NCBI RefSeq assembly: GCF_027489515.1
Contig: NZ_JAIXZS010000049.1
Coordinates: 1-64,000, forward strand
Direction of reading: 5' to 3'
Length of the DNA: 64,000 nt
Source: Novosphingobium sp.
GTDB lineage: Bacteria; Pseudomonadota; Alphaproteobacteria; Sphingomonadales; Sphingomonadaceae
Part shown: positions 45,573 to 54,152 of the stretch, in pieces
How positions within the stretch are numbered: position 1 is the first letter of the stretch
Layout: each line of letters starts with the position of its first letter
Notes under the pieces: model-generated
What the model was told of the DNA's origin: nothing
The model's database searches: none
What the model saw: only the letters and a program-made list of their open reading frames with translations
Position numbers and translations under genes: made by a program

Positions 45573-46268
45573 ATGATGACCCAAGCGCCGTTTCGCATCG
45601 TGTTCGCCGTGTTCGAGGACATGACCCATCTCGATTTTACCGGCCCGCACCAGTTCCTCTCCCGCATGCCGGGGAGCGAGACGCTGGTGGCAAGCCGCGA
45701 TGGCGGCGATGTCGCGGCGTCGGGGCTGGTGTTTGGCCGCACGCTGCGGCTCGCCGATATCGAGCGCTGCGATCTGATCTGCGTGCCCGGCGGCTTCCCG
45801 GCCACAAAGATGGGGCTGGACCGCGCGTTCATTGCCGAAGTGCGGCGGCTGGGGCTCGGCGCGCGCTATGTCACCTCGGTGTGCAACGGATCGCTGATCC
45901 TTGGCGCGGCGGGTCTGCTGCAGGGCAAGCGTGCGGCCTGCCACTGGGGCTGGCGCCATCTGCTGCCGATCTACGGCGCGACACCCGATGCGCGGCGCGT
46001 GGTGCGCGATGGCAACGTGATCACCGGCGGCGGCGTCACTGCAGGCATCGACTTCGCGCTGACGGTCCTCGCCGAGATCGGCGGGCCCGAGCTGGCGCAA
46101 TCGATGCAGCTCGGTCTCGAATACGCACCCGCGCCGCCATTCGACGCAGGCACGCCCGAAACCGCGCCGCCAGCGATCCTGGCAACCTATCAGGAGCGCC
46201 TTGCCGGGATGATGCCCGGCTTCGAGGCCGAAGCGCGCGAGGCGGCGGCCCTGATTGACGCGGGCTAG
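45573..46268 (+). CDS. DJ-1/PfpI family protein, isonitrile hydratase-like
   Basis: The 231-residue protein has FAVFEDMTHLDFTGPHQFLS at the N-terminus, CVPGGFPATKMG, and the nucleophile cysteine in TSVCNGSLILGAAGLLQGKR followed by ACHWGW. This layout resembles bacterial isonitrile hydratase. GAPT-type GVTAGIDFALTVLAE follows. It is divergent from the GlxA-type regulator (80 bp) and probably under its control. Confidence 0.85.
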   Translation: MMTQAPFRIVFAVFEDMTHLDFTGPHQFLSRMPGSETLVASRDGGDVAASGLVFGRTLRLADIERCDLICVPGGFPATKMGLDRAFIAEVRRLGLGARYVTSVCNGSLILGAAGLLQGKRAACHWGWRHLLPIYGATPDARRVVRDGNVITGGGVTAGIDFALTVLAEIGGPELAQSMQLGLEYAPAPPFDAGTPETAPPAILATYQERLAGMMPGFEAEAREAAALIDAG

Positions 46269-46285
46269 GCTGCAGGGCCGCGCCT

Positions 46286-46876
46286 TCAGAGTTCCTGGGT
46301 CTCGCCTTCCTCGGCGTCTTCGTCATCGTCGTCCGCCTCATCCTCCTCGTCGGCGGCTTCAAGCGCCTCGATCAGCGCCTGGGTGAAGGCGGGGATGTCG
46401 TCCGGCTTGCGACTGGTGATGAGATTGCCATCGACCGCAACTTCCTCGTCGACCACATCCGCACCCGCATTTTCGAGATCGGTATGGAGCGAGGGCCAGC
46501 CGGTGACGGTGCGGCCATGGACAAGATCGGCTTCGATCAGCAGCCACGGCGCGTGGCAGATCGCCGCAATCGGCTTGCTGTCGGCATCGAAGTTCTCGAT
46601 CAGTTCGATCACCCGGTCGTCCATACGCAGCACATCGGGGTTCATCTGCCCGCCCGGCAGTAGCAGCGCGTCGAATTCGTCGGCGGAAACTTCCTCGATA
46701 TCCTTGTCGACGGTGACGGAGAGGCCCCACTCCCCGTGGTTCCAGCCGCGGATCTTGCCGGGCGTGGGGCTGGCGAGCGTGGTCTTGATGCCTGCAGCTT
46801 CGAGGAGCCTCCGGGGTTCTATGAGTTCGGACTGCTCGAAACCGTCGGTCGCGATGATGAGGACGCGCTTGGCCAT
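46286..46876 (-). CDS. PfpI/DJ-1 family protein (type 1 glutamine amidotransferase-like)
   Basis: The 196-residue protein has KRVLIIATDGFEQSELIEPR, LLLPGGQMNPD and the catalytic-type cysteine in AAICHAPWLLIEADLVHG. It matches the PfpI/YhbO group, implicated in protein or nucleotide deglycation and stress resistance. It ends in an acidic tail of about 25 residues (EEDEADDDDEDAEEGETQEL), unusual for the family. It lies convergent with the isonitrile hydratase-like gene and divergent from parC. Confidence 0.9.
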   Translation of the reverse strand: MAKRVLIIATDGFEQSELIEPRRLLEAAGIKTTLASPTPGKIRGWNHGEWGLSVTVDKDIEEVSADEFDALLLPGGQMNPDVLRMDDRVIELIENFDADSKPIAAICHAPWLLIEADLVHGRTVTGWPSLHTDLENAGADVVDEEVAVDGNLITSRKPDDIPAFTQALIEALEAADEEDEADDDDEDAEEGETQEL

Positions 46877-46982
46877 GGGATATGCTTTCTGTCGGAGGCG
46901 GATCTGACAGGGTAATGATCGGGGGATGCCGGGGTTCCGGGCTGTTCCTGAAGCGGAGCGCGCTTGCTATGGGTCCGCCAGC

Positions 46983-49277
46983 ATGACCAAGACCACCACC
47001 GACGCCGAACCCGATCCTTTCGACGCCATCGTCGATGCGCCTTTCGATGCCGCGCTGTCCGAGCGCTACCTCGTCTATGCGCTCTCGACGATCACCGCGC
47101 GCTCGCTGCCCGATCTGCGCGACGGGCTGAAGCCGGTCCACCGCCGTCTGCTCTGGGCGATGCAGCAATTGAAACTCGATCCCGCAGGGGCGTTCAAGAA
47201 GTCCGCGCGCGTGGTGGGCGATGTCATCGGCAAGTATCACCCCCACGGCGATGCCTCGGTCTATGATGCGATGGTCCGCCTCGCGCAGGATTTTGCGCTG
47301 CGCTACCCGCTGGTCGAGGGGCAGGGCAATTTCGGCAATATCGATGGCGATAATGCTGCTGCCTACCGCTACACCGAAGCGCGGCTGACGCGCACGGCGA
47401 TGCGGCTCATGGCGGGGCTGGAGGAAGGCACCGTCACCTTCCACCCGACTTACAACGGCGAGGAGGAAGAACCCGAAATCTTCCCCGGCCTGTTCCCCAA
47501 TCTCCTCGCCAACGGCTCCAGCGGTATCGCCGTCGGCATGGCGACCAATATCCCGAGCCACAACGTGGCCGAGATCGTCGACGCCACGCTCATGCTGATC
47601 GACAATCCGGCGGCCACCCATGCCGAGCTGATGGACGTGTTCCACGGCCCCGATTTCCCGACCGGCGGGCTCGTGGTGGACAGCAAGGCAGCGATCAGTG
47701 CCGCCTATGAAAGCGGCAAGGGCGCGATCCGCGTGCGCGGGCGCTTTTCCACCGGGCGGCAGGACGATGGCACGTGGGAAGAGACGGGGATCGAGAAGCT
47801 CGGCGGCGGCCAGTGGCAGCTCGTGCTCTCCGAAATCCCCTACCAGGTGCAGAAGGGCAAGCTGATCGAGCAGATCGCTGCGCTCATCGCCGACAAGAAG
47901 CTGCCCATCCTCGAGGACGTGCGCGACGAGAGCGACGCCCAGATTCGTATCGTGCTCGTGCCCAAGAGCCGCAATGTCGATCCGGACCTTCTCAAGGAAT
48001 CGCTGTTTCGCCTGACCGATCTCGAAGTGCGCTTCGGGCTCAACCTCAACGTGCTCGATGCGCGCCGCACGCCCGGCGTGCTGGGGCTGAAGCTGCTTTT
48101 GCAGGAATGGGTGATCGCGCAGATCGATATCCTGCTGCGCCGCTCGCGCCACCGGCTTGAGAAGATCGCCAACCGGCTGGAACTGCTGGGCGGCTACATC
48201 ATCGCCTACCTCAACCTCGACCGGGTGATCGAGATCATCCGCACCGAGGACGAGCCCAAGCCGATCATGATGGCCGAGTTCGAGCTGACCGACCGGCAGG
48301 CCGAGGCGATCCTCAACATGCGGCTGCGCTCTTTGCGCAAGCTTGAGGAAATGGAACTGCGCAAGGAGCGCGACGCCCTGATCGCCGAGCAGACCGAACT
48401 GCAGGCGCTGCTCGATGATCCGAAGCTCCAGAAGAAGCGCCTCAAGAACGACCTCAAGGCGCTGCGCAAGGAATACGCCGAGACGACCCCGCTCGGCGCG
48501 CGCCGCACCACGCTGCTGGAAGCTGCGCCGACGCGCGAATTCAGCATGGACGCAATGATCGAGAAGGAGCCGGTGACGGTGATCCTTTCGGCACGCGGCT
48601 GGATTCGCGCGGCCAAGGGGCACCTGCCGCTCGACAGCGATTTCAAGTTCAAGGAAGGCGATGGCCCGGCATTCGCACTCCACTGCCAGACCACCGACAA
48701 GCTGCTTTTCGCGATCGACAACGGGCGGTTCTATACGCTCGGCGCAGACAAGCTACCCGGCGCGCGCGGGTTTGGTGAGCCGGTGCGCACCATGCTCGAT
48801 ATCGATCCCGAAGCGCAGATCGTCGCGCTGGTGACGCACAAGGCCAAGGGCCAACTGCTGCTCGCCGCCAACACCGGGCGCGGGTTCGCGGCGGAGATGG
48901 ACGAGCTGCTGGCCGAAACCCGCAAGGGCCGCGGCGTCGTCACCACCAAGCCCGGCGTGAAGCTGACGGTGGTGCGCGAGATTGCAGCCGAGCACGATCA
49001 CGTCGCGGTGGTGGGCGAGAACCGCAAGCTGGTGATCTTCCCGCTCAGCGAAGTGCCGGTGCTCGCCAAGGGGCAGGGCGTCACCCTCCAGCGTTACAAG
49101 GATGGCGGGCTTGCGGACGCCATCACGCTCACTTTTGCGGATGGCCTTTCGTGGGCAATGGGCGGAGAAAGCGGGCGCACGCGCACCGAGAAGGACCTTC
49201 TGCCGTGGAAGGTCGCGCGCGGCGCGGCGGGGCGTTTGCCGCCGACGGGCTTTCCTAGGGACAACAGGTTCGGATGA
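46983..49277 (+). CDS. parC: DNA topoisomerase IV subunit A
   Basis: The 764-residue subunit A has a winged-helix core with the catalytic tyrosine (Tyr130 in YRYTEARLT) after KYHPHGDASVYDAM. The C-terminal beta-pinwheel domain is short and lacks the GyrA box, which fits ParC rather than GyrA. Topo IV decatenates sister chromosomes. The quinolone-determining positions are Ala91 (E. coli Ser80) and Asp95 (Glu84). ATG 46983 was chosen over a longer open frame. The downstream SDR overlaps by 4 bp. Confidence 0.93.
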   Translation: MTKTTTDAEPDPFDAIVDAPFDAALSERYLVYALSTITARSLPDLRDGLKPVHRRLLWAMQQLKLDPAGAFKKSARVVGDVIGKYHPHGDASVYDAMVRLAQDFALRYPLVEGQGNFGNIDGDNAAAYRYTEARLTRTAMRLMAGLEEGTVTFHPTYNGEEEEPEIFPGLFPNLLANGSSGIAVGMATNIPSHNVAEIVDATLMLIDNPAATHAELMDVFHGPDFPTGGLVVDSKAAISAAYESGKGAIRVRGRFSTGRQDDGTWEETGIEKLGGGQWQLVLSEIPYQVQKGKLIEQIAALIADKKLPILEDVRDESDAQIRIVLVPKSRNVDPDLLKESLFRLTDLEVRFGLNLNVLDARRTPGVLGLKLLLQEWVIAQIDILLRRSRHRLEKIANRLELLGGYIIAYLNLDRVIEIIRTEDEPKPIMMAEFELTDRQAEAILNMRLRSLRKLEEMELRKERDALIAEQTELQALLDDPKLQKKRLKNDLKALRKEYAETTPLGARRTTLLEAAPTREFSMDAMIEKEPVTVILSARGWIRAAKGHLPLDSDFKFKEGDGPAFALHCQTTDKLLFAIDNGRFYTLGADKLPGARGFGEPVRTMLDIDPEAQIVALVTHKAKGQLLLAANTGRGFAAEMDELLAETRKGRGVVTTKPGVKLTVVREIAAEHDHVAVVGENRKLVIFPLSEVPVLAKGQGVTLQRYKDGGLADAITLTFADGLSWAMGGESGRTRTEKDLLPWKVARGAAGRLPPTGFPRDNRFG

Positions 49278-50041
49278 TGGGCAATAGACTGGCAGGACGT
49301 ATCGCGCTGATCACGGGCGCTTCCTCGGGGCTCGGCGAACATTTCGTGCGGCTCTATGCGAGCGAGGGCGCTGCCGTGGTTTTCGGCGCAAGGCGCGTGG
49401 AGCGGGTGCAGGCGCTGGCGGACGAAATCAACGCGGGCGGCGGGAAGGCGCTGGCGGTGGCGATGGACGTGACCGACGAAGCCTCGATCATCGCGGCCTT
49501 CGATGCGGCGGAAGCCCAGATCGGCGTGCCCGATGTGGTCGTTGCCAATGCCGGGATCGTGGTGCCCGGCCGCGCCGTTGATGTGTCAGCCGAAGGCATC
49601 CGCAGCGTCGTCGATACCAATTTCACCGGCGTGTATCTCACCGCCCGCGAAGGCGCCCGCCGGATGATCAAGGCGGGCTCCAAGCAAAGCGAGAAGGGCC
49701 GGGTGATCCTGATCGGCTCGATCACCTCGCACATGACCGGGCAGGGAGATGCCTCCTACGCCTCCACCAAGCTCGCCGTGCAGCACCTCGGCCGCCAGTT
49801 CGCGCAGGAATGGGCGCGGCTGGGGATCAGCGTGAACACGATCCAGCCCGGCTACATCAGCACCGAAATCGCCGGCGACTGGTTCGATACCGAAGGCGGC
49901 AAGGCGCAGATCAACACCTGGCCCCGCCGCCGCCTGACCGATATCACCGCGCTCGACGAACCGATGGTGTTCTTCGCCAGCGACGCCTCGCGGCAGGTAA
50001 CTGGCTCGCACATCACCGTGGATGACGGGCAGAGCCTCTAA
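49274..50041 (+). CDS. Short-chain dehydrogenase/reductase
   Basis: The 255-residue SDR shows LITGASSGLGEHFVRLYASE, the VANAGIV variant of the NAG motif, ILIGSITSH with the catalytic serine, and YASTKLAV (Tyr about 163, Lys about 167). It ends QVTGSHITVDDGQSL. Its ATG overlaps the parC stop. A relation to parC is unlikely beyond sharing a transcript. Confidence 0.92.
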   Translation: MMGNRLAGRIALITGASSGLGEHFVRLYASEGAAVVFGARRVERVQALADEINAGGGKALAVAMDVTDEASIIAAFDAAEAQIGVPDVVVANAGIVVPGRAVDVSAEGIRSVVDTNFTGVYLTAREGARRMIKAGSKQSEKGRVILIGSITSHMTGQGDASYASTKLAVQHLGRQFAQEWARLGISVNTIQPGYISTEIAGDWFDTEGGKAQINTWPRRRLTDITALDEPMVFFASDASRQVTGSHITVDDGQSL

Positions 50042-50061
50042 ACCACCTCGCCGCCCACCCT

Positions 50062-50142
50062 TCGTCATTGCGAGCGTAGCGAAGCAATCCAGAGCACAAT
50101 GCACTGCCGCTCTGGATTGCTTCGCTACGCTCGCAATGACGA
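50062..50142. repeat. REP-type palindrome
   Basis: Perfect 34-bp arms at 50062-50095 and 50109-50142 (core ATTGCGAGCGTAGCGAAGCA) with a 13-bp loop. The half-site matches the widespread proteobacterial REP-like repeat. It lies between the convergent SDR and DsbD genes and could also act as a bidirectional transcription stop. Confidence 0.9.
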
Positions 50143-50167
50143 GGTGATCAGATAAGGCAGGATGGCC

Positions 50168-52264
50168 TCAGCCCCCCGGCAGCCCCGCCATGAAGTCCGC
50201 GCTCAACACTTGCGGCAGTTTCTGCGGCTCGGCAGCCTTGGCCGGGTACCACAGGTAGAGCGGCACGCCCGCTGCGCCCTGCTGCGAGAGGAAGCTGGTG
50301 ATCTTGGGATCGCGCCGCGTCCAGTCGCCCACCAGCACCACCACGCCAGCCTTCTTGAACGCATCGCGCGTGGTTTCGCGCTCGATGGCGGCGGCTTCGT
50401 TGACCTTGCACGAGAGGCACCAGTCAGCGGTGAAATAAGCGAACACCGGCCTGCCCTTTGCGCGCGCTTCGGCGAGCGCCGCTTCGCTGAAGGGCTTGGC
50501 ATCCAGCAGCCCGGCTTCGACCGTGCCGCCCGGGCCAGCCGTCGCAAGCCGCGGTGTCACCGCCAGCGCCAGCGCAGCGAGCACCACGCTGCCGGGTAGC
50601 GCCCACTTCGCGGTGCCCAGCCCCTGCCGCTGCGCCCGCCCGATGGCGATCAACAGCGCAACAACCAGCACGGCGAGCGCCACTGCGCCTGCCGCGTAAG
50701 CCGGACCGCCCAGCCGCCACGCCAGCCAGCATAGCGCCAGCACCGTCAGCCCCATCGGCACCGCCATCGCGCGGCGGAAGCGCTCCATCCACGCGCCGGG
50801 CCTCGGCATCAGACGGCGCAGCGCAGGGACGAAGCCAAGCAGCAGGAACGGTAGCGCCAGCCCGAAACCCAATGCCGCAAACACCGCCATCGCGGCCCAT
50901 GCCGGCAGCACCAGCGCCGCGCCCACGGCGGCGGCCATGAACGGTCCGGTGCAAGGGGTGGCAACAAAGGCCGCGAGGAGGCCAGTGCCGAATGCGCCGA
51001 CCCAGCCGCCCTTGGCGCCGCCCGAGCCGCTTTCAATGGAAAGGCCCGGCAGCTCGTAAAGTCCCATGAAGTTCGCGGTGATGGCGACCGCGAGCAGCAG
51101 CAACAGCGCCACCACGCCCGGATCCTGCAACTGGAACGCCCAGCCGACTTGCGTGCCAGCAGCGCGCAGAGCCAGCATCGCCGCGCCAAGGCCCATGCAG
51201 GCCAGCATCACGCCCGCGGTATAGGCCACACCCTCGACATGCGCGTTGTGGCTGCCTGCGCGGGCCAGCGCCATCGCCTTGAGGCTGAGGATCGGGAATA
51301 CGCAGGGCATCACGTTGAGGATCAACCCGCCGGCCAGTGCGCCGAGGATCGCCAGCACCAGCGTCGCGGCGGAGAACGCCGCCGGCGCGCTGCCCTTGCC
51401 CAGCGGGGAGCCGCCCGACGGCACCACGCCTGGCGCGGCGGTCAAGGCAATGCCGCCCAGCGACTCGCCCTTCGGCCCGAACCCGAGCGAGAGCACACCC
51501 GCCAGTGTCGCGGGTGCTTCTGGCGCCGGGAAGGCGGCTTTGGCGAGTTCGATCACCAGCGTGTCGCCCACGCGGCTGAAGGCTTGGGGCTTGGCGTAAT
51601 CGGCCACGCCTTCGGACTGGATGAAGAAGTGCGGCTCGCCGATGGCTGCGCCGGCCGGGAAGGGCACTGCAATGCGCCAGCCGGTGGGGGAGGGCGCGAA
51701 CCTCCCCTGCCGGTCAAGCGGGGCGGGGAGCGCCGCGCGCCAGCCATCGAAGCGCGCATCGGCCGCGCCGCTGCCCACGGTAACGGTGCCCTGCAAGGTC
51801 GCGCTCTCGGGCACGCAGATCGCTTCGGTGCAGGCGAGCCAGTTTGCCTTGGCGGAAACCGGCAGCACCGTGCCGGGGGCGGCGTCCTTCGGCACCGTGA
51901 ACGGCACGAGCACGGCATAGTCATGCTCGTAGACGTGGTTCATCAGCCCCTGCACGAGCAGTGTCTGCGGCACCGGGAATTCCAGCGGTCCGGTGCCCGC
52001 ACCCGGCGGCAAGGTCCATTCCAGCGTGATCGGCAGGCCTGCATCGCCCGGATTGGTCCAGTAGCCATGCCAGCCCTTGTCCGGCTGCATCAGAACCGCG
52101 AGCGTGATTGTCTCGCCGGGCCGTGCCGGACGTTCGGCGACGAGCGAGGCGCGGATATGGGCGGGGCCTTGCGCGAGCTGGGCCAGCGCTGGCGGTGCTG
52201 CTAGCGATAGCCAGCAGGCGACAAGGAACAGGGCACAGTTTCGCAAGATTGCCATATGCTGCAT
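50168..52264 (-). CDS. DsbD/ScsB-like thiol:disulfide interchange protein
   Basis: The 698-residue protein has a signal peptide, an N-terminal periplasmic domain with the cysteine pair WLACTEAICVPES (about 148-160), and eight or so membrane helices. The CcdA-like motifs are LNVMPCVFPILSLKAMAL and FVATPCTGPFMAAAVG. It ends in a thioredoxin domain with ADWCLSCKVNEAAAI (WCxxC). It carries reducing power from cytoplasmic thioredoxin to periplasmic proteins. The start ATG 52264 abuts the stop of a possible short upstream frame. It is divergent from phoK. Confidence 0.92.
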   Translation of the reverse strand: MQHMAILRNCALFLVACWLSLAAPPALAQLAQGPAHIRASLVAERPARPGETITLAVLMQPDKGWHGYWTNPGDAGLPITLEWTLPPGAGTGPLEFPVPQTLLVQGLMNHVYEHDYAVLVPFTVPKDAAPGTVLPVSAKANWLACTEAICVPESATLQGTVTVGSGAADARFDGWRAALPAPLDRQGRFAPSPTGWRIAVPFPAGAAIGEPHFFIQSEGVADYAKPQAFSRVGDTLVIELAKAAFPAPEAPATLAGVLSLGFGPKGESLGGIALTAAPGVVPSGGSPLGKGSAPAAFSAATLVLAILGALAGGLILNVMPCVFPILSLKAMALARAGSHNAHVEGVAYTAGVMLACMGLGAAMLALRAAGTQVGWAFQLQDPGVVALLLLLAVAITANFMGLYELPGLSIESGSGGAKGGWVGAFGTGLLAAFVATPCTGPFMAAAVGAALVLPAWAAMAVFAALGFGLALPFLLLGFVPALRRLMPRPGAWMERFRRAMAVPMGLTVLALCWLAWRLGGPAYAAGAVALAVLVVALLIAIGRAQRQGLGTAKWALPGSVVLAALALAVTPRLATAGPGGTVEAGLLDAKPFSEAALAEARAKGRPVFAYFTADWCLSCKVNEAAAIERETTRDAFKKAGVVVLVGDWTRRDPKITSFLSQQGAAGVPLYLWYPAKAAEPQKLPQVLSADFMAGLPGG

Positions 52265-52442
52265 CTATCCCACCCTGAACGCTTTGGCCACCTGCCCGCC
52301 GGTCAGCTCTGCGCCCTTTGCCTCTGCGTGCAAGGCGTCACGCGAGGCCACTTGCGCGTATGCGCTGCCGGGGCCATCACGCAGCGGTTCGCTCCGGGGC
52401 AGGCGAGTCCGGTTCGGTCAAGTATCTAGGAAGGTTACCCAT

Positions 52443-54152
52443 ATGGCGCTTCGAATGGTCCGCTCCGTCGCTCTGGGGGCCGCCGCGCTTGCCGTCCTGG
52501 CTGCGCTGCCATCGGCCGGGATCGCCCGCCCCGTAGCCAAGCCGGCGCCCAAGGCGCAGTCCGCGCCCGCCGTCCAACCCGCACCAGGCGCACCGAAGCT
52601 GATCGTCGCGATCTCGATCGACCAGTTCTCAGCCGATCTCTTCGCGCAGTACCGCTCGCACTTCACCGGCGGCCTTGCGCGGCTCGCCTCGGGCGCGGTG
52701 TTCCCTGCGGGCTATCAGAGCCATGCCGCGACCGAGACCTGCCCCGGCCATTCGACGATCCTGACCGGCGTGCACCCCGCGCGCAGCGGGATCATCGCCA
52801 ACACGTGGATCGACCAGTCTGTCACGCGGGCCAAAAAGACTGTCTACTGCGCCGAGGATGAGGCCAAGGCCGCGGCGGACCCCAAGGACTATGTCGCCTC
52901 GGTCGGCCACCTCCTCGTCCCCACGCTGGGCGAGCGGGTCAAGGCGCTCTGGCCCACGAGCCGCAATGTCGCCGTCTCGGGCAAGGACCGCGGCGCGTTG
53001 ATGATGGGCGGACACGTGATCGACAGCGTGTACTGGTGGAAGGGCGCCGGCTTCGCCACGCTCGACGGGCGGACGCTGACCCCGGCGGCGGTGAACGAGA
53101 ACAAGGCGCTGGGCGAAGTCCTCGCCCAGGGCGCGCCGGAACTGCCCCTGCCTGATTGGTGCGGCGCCAAGGCCCGCGCGGTGCCGCTGAGCGCCACCTT
53201 TGCGGTCGGCACCGGCCGCTTTGCGCTTGCGGCTGGCGACAAGAACGCCTTCCGCGCCTCGCCCCGGCTTGACCGCGCGACGCTCGATCTCGCCACCGAA
53301 CTCCTCGACGAGAACAAGCTCGGCAAGAACGCGACGCCGGATGTGCTCTCGGTCAGCCTCTCCGCCACCGACTATGTCGGCCACGGCTATGGCACCGAAG
53401 GCAGCGAGATGTGCATCCAGCTGCAGCAGCTCGATCTGGCGCTCGGCGATTTCTTCGTGGCGCTCGACCAGCGCGGCATCGATTATGCGGTGGTGCTGAC
53501 CGCCGACCACGGCGGCTTCGACATGCCCGAGCGGCTGGACGAGCAGGCGCTGCCCGCCGCGCACCGTGTGAACAAGGCCCTGCTGCCCGAGGCGCTGAGC
53601 GCAGCCGTGGCAGCGAGGACCGGGCTCGATGCCAAGGACCTCGTGCTCGCCGATGGGCCTTCGGGCGACATCTGGCTGCGGCGCGATCTGGCACCGGCTG
53701 ATAAGGCGCGCGCGCTGGAGGCGCTGAAGGCCGAACTGCTGGCAAATCCGGACGTGGCTGCGGCCTTTACCGCTGACGAGATTGCCGCCGCGCCCGCCGG
53801 AACTGGCTCTCCCGAGACCTGGCCGCTGATCGCCCGCGCCAAGGCCTCGTTCTACAAGCCGCGCTCGGGCGATCTGGTGCTCATGTTGAAGCGCGGCGTG
53901 GTGCCGATCCCCACGCCGGGCCCGGGTTATGTCGCCACGCACGGCTCGCCGTGGGACTATGATCGCCGCGTGCCGATCCTGTTCTGGCGCAAGGGGATGA
54001 CCTCCTTCGAACAGCCCAGCCCGGTTGAAACGGTGGACATTGCCCCGACGCTTGCGGCACTGATTGGATTGCCGGTCCCCGCCGGCGCGTTCGACGGGCG
54101 CTGCCTCGATCTCGATGCAGGCACCGGCGATACCTGTGGAGCAAAGCCATGA
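52443..54152 (+). CDS. phoK: Alkaline phosphatase, PhoK-like
   Basis: The 569-residue exported enzyme (signal about 1-28) closely resembles the Sphingomonas PhoK alkaline phosphatase as I recall it: the metal ligand in ISIDQFSADLF (Asp60), and the nucleophile threonine in YQSHAATETCPGHSTIL (Thr99). It also has VSGKDRGAL (Lys/Arg) and the later metal ligands SATDYVGHGYG, TADHGG and ATHGSPWDYD. It hydrolyses phosphate monoesters in the periplasm. Its stop overlaps the UbiH-like start (ATGA). No Pho box was identified. Confidence 0.9.
   Translation: MALRMVRSVALGAAALAVLAALPSAGIARPVAKPAPKAQSAPAVQPAPGAPKLIVAISIDQFSADLFAQYRSHFTGGLARLASGAVFPAGYQSHAATETCPGHSTILTGVHPARSGIIANTWIDQSVTRAKKTVYCAEDEAKAAADPKDYVASVGHLLVPTLGERVKALWPTSRNVAVSGKDRGALMMGGHVIDSVYWWKGAGFATLDGRTLTPAAVNENKALGEVLAQGAPELPLPDWCGAKARAVPLSATFAVGTGRFALAAGDKNAFRASPRLDRATLDLATELLDENKLGKNATPDVLSVSLSATDYVGHGYGTEGSEMCIQLQQLDLALGDFFVALDQRGIDYAVVLTADHGGFDMPERLDEQALPAAHRVNKALLPEALSAAVAARTGLDAKDLVLADGPSGDIWLRRDLAPADKARALEALKAELLANPDVAAAFTADEIAAAPAGTGSPETWPLIARAKASFYKPRSGDLVLMLKRGVVPIPTPGPGYVATHGSPWDYDRRVPILFWRKGMTSFEQPSPVETVDIAPTLAALIGLPVPAGAFDGRCLDLDAGTGDTCGAKP

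Noticed and set aside
46359..48683. 774-residue minus-strand frame across parC and the PfpI gene
   Set aside because: Antisense of two well-supported genes; composition atypical and no motif.
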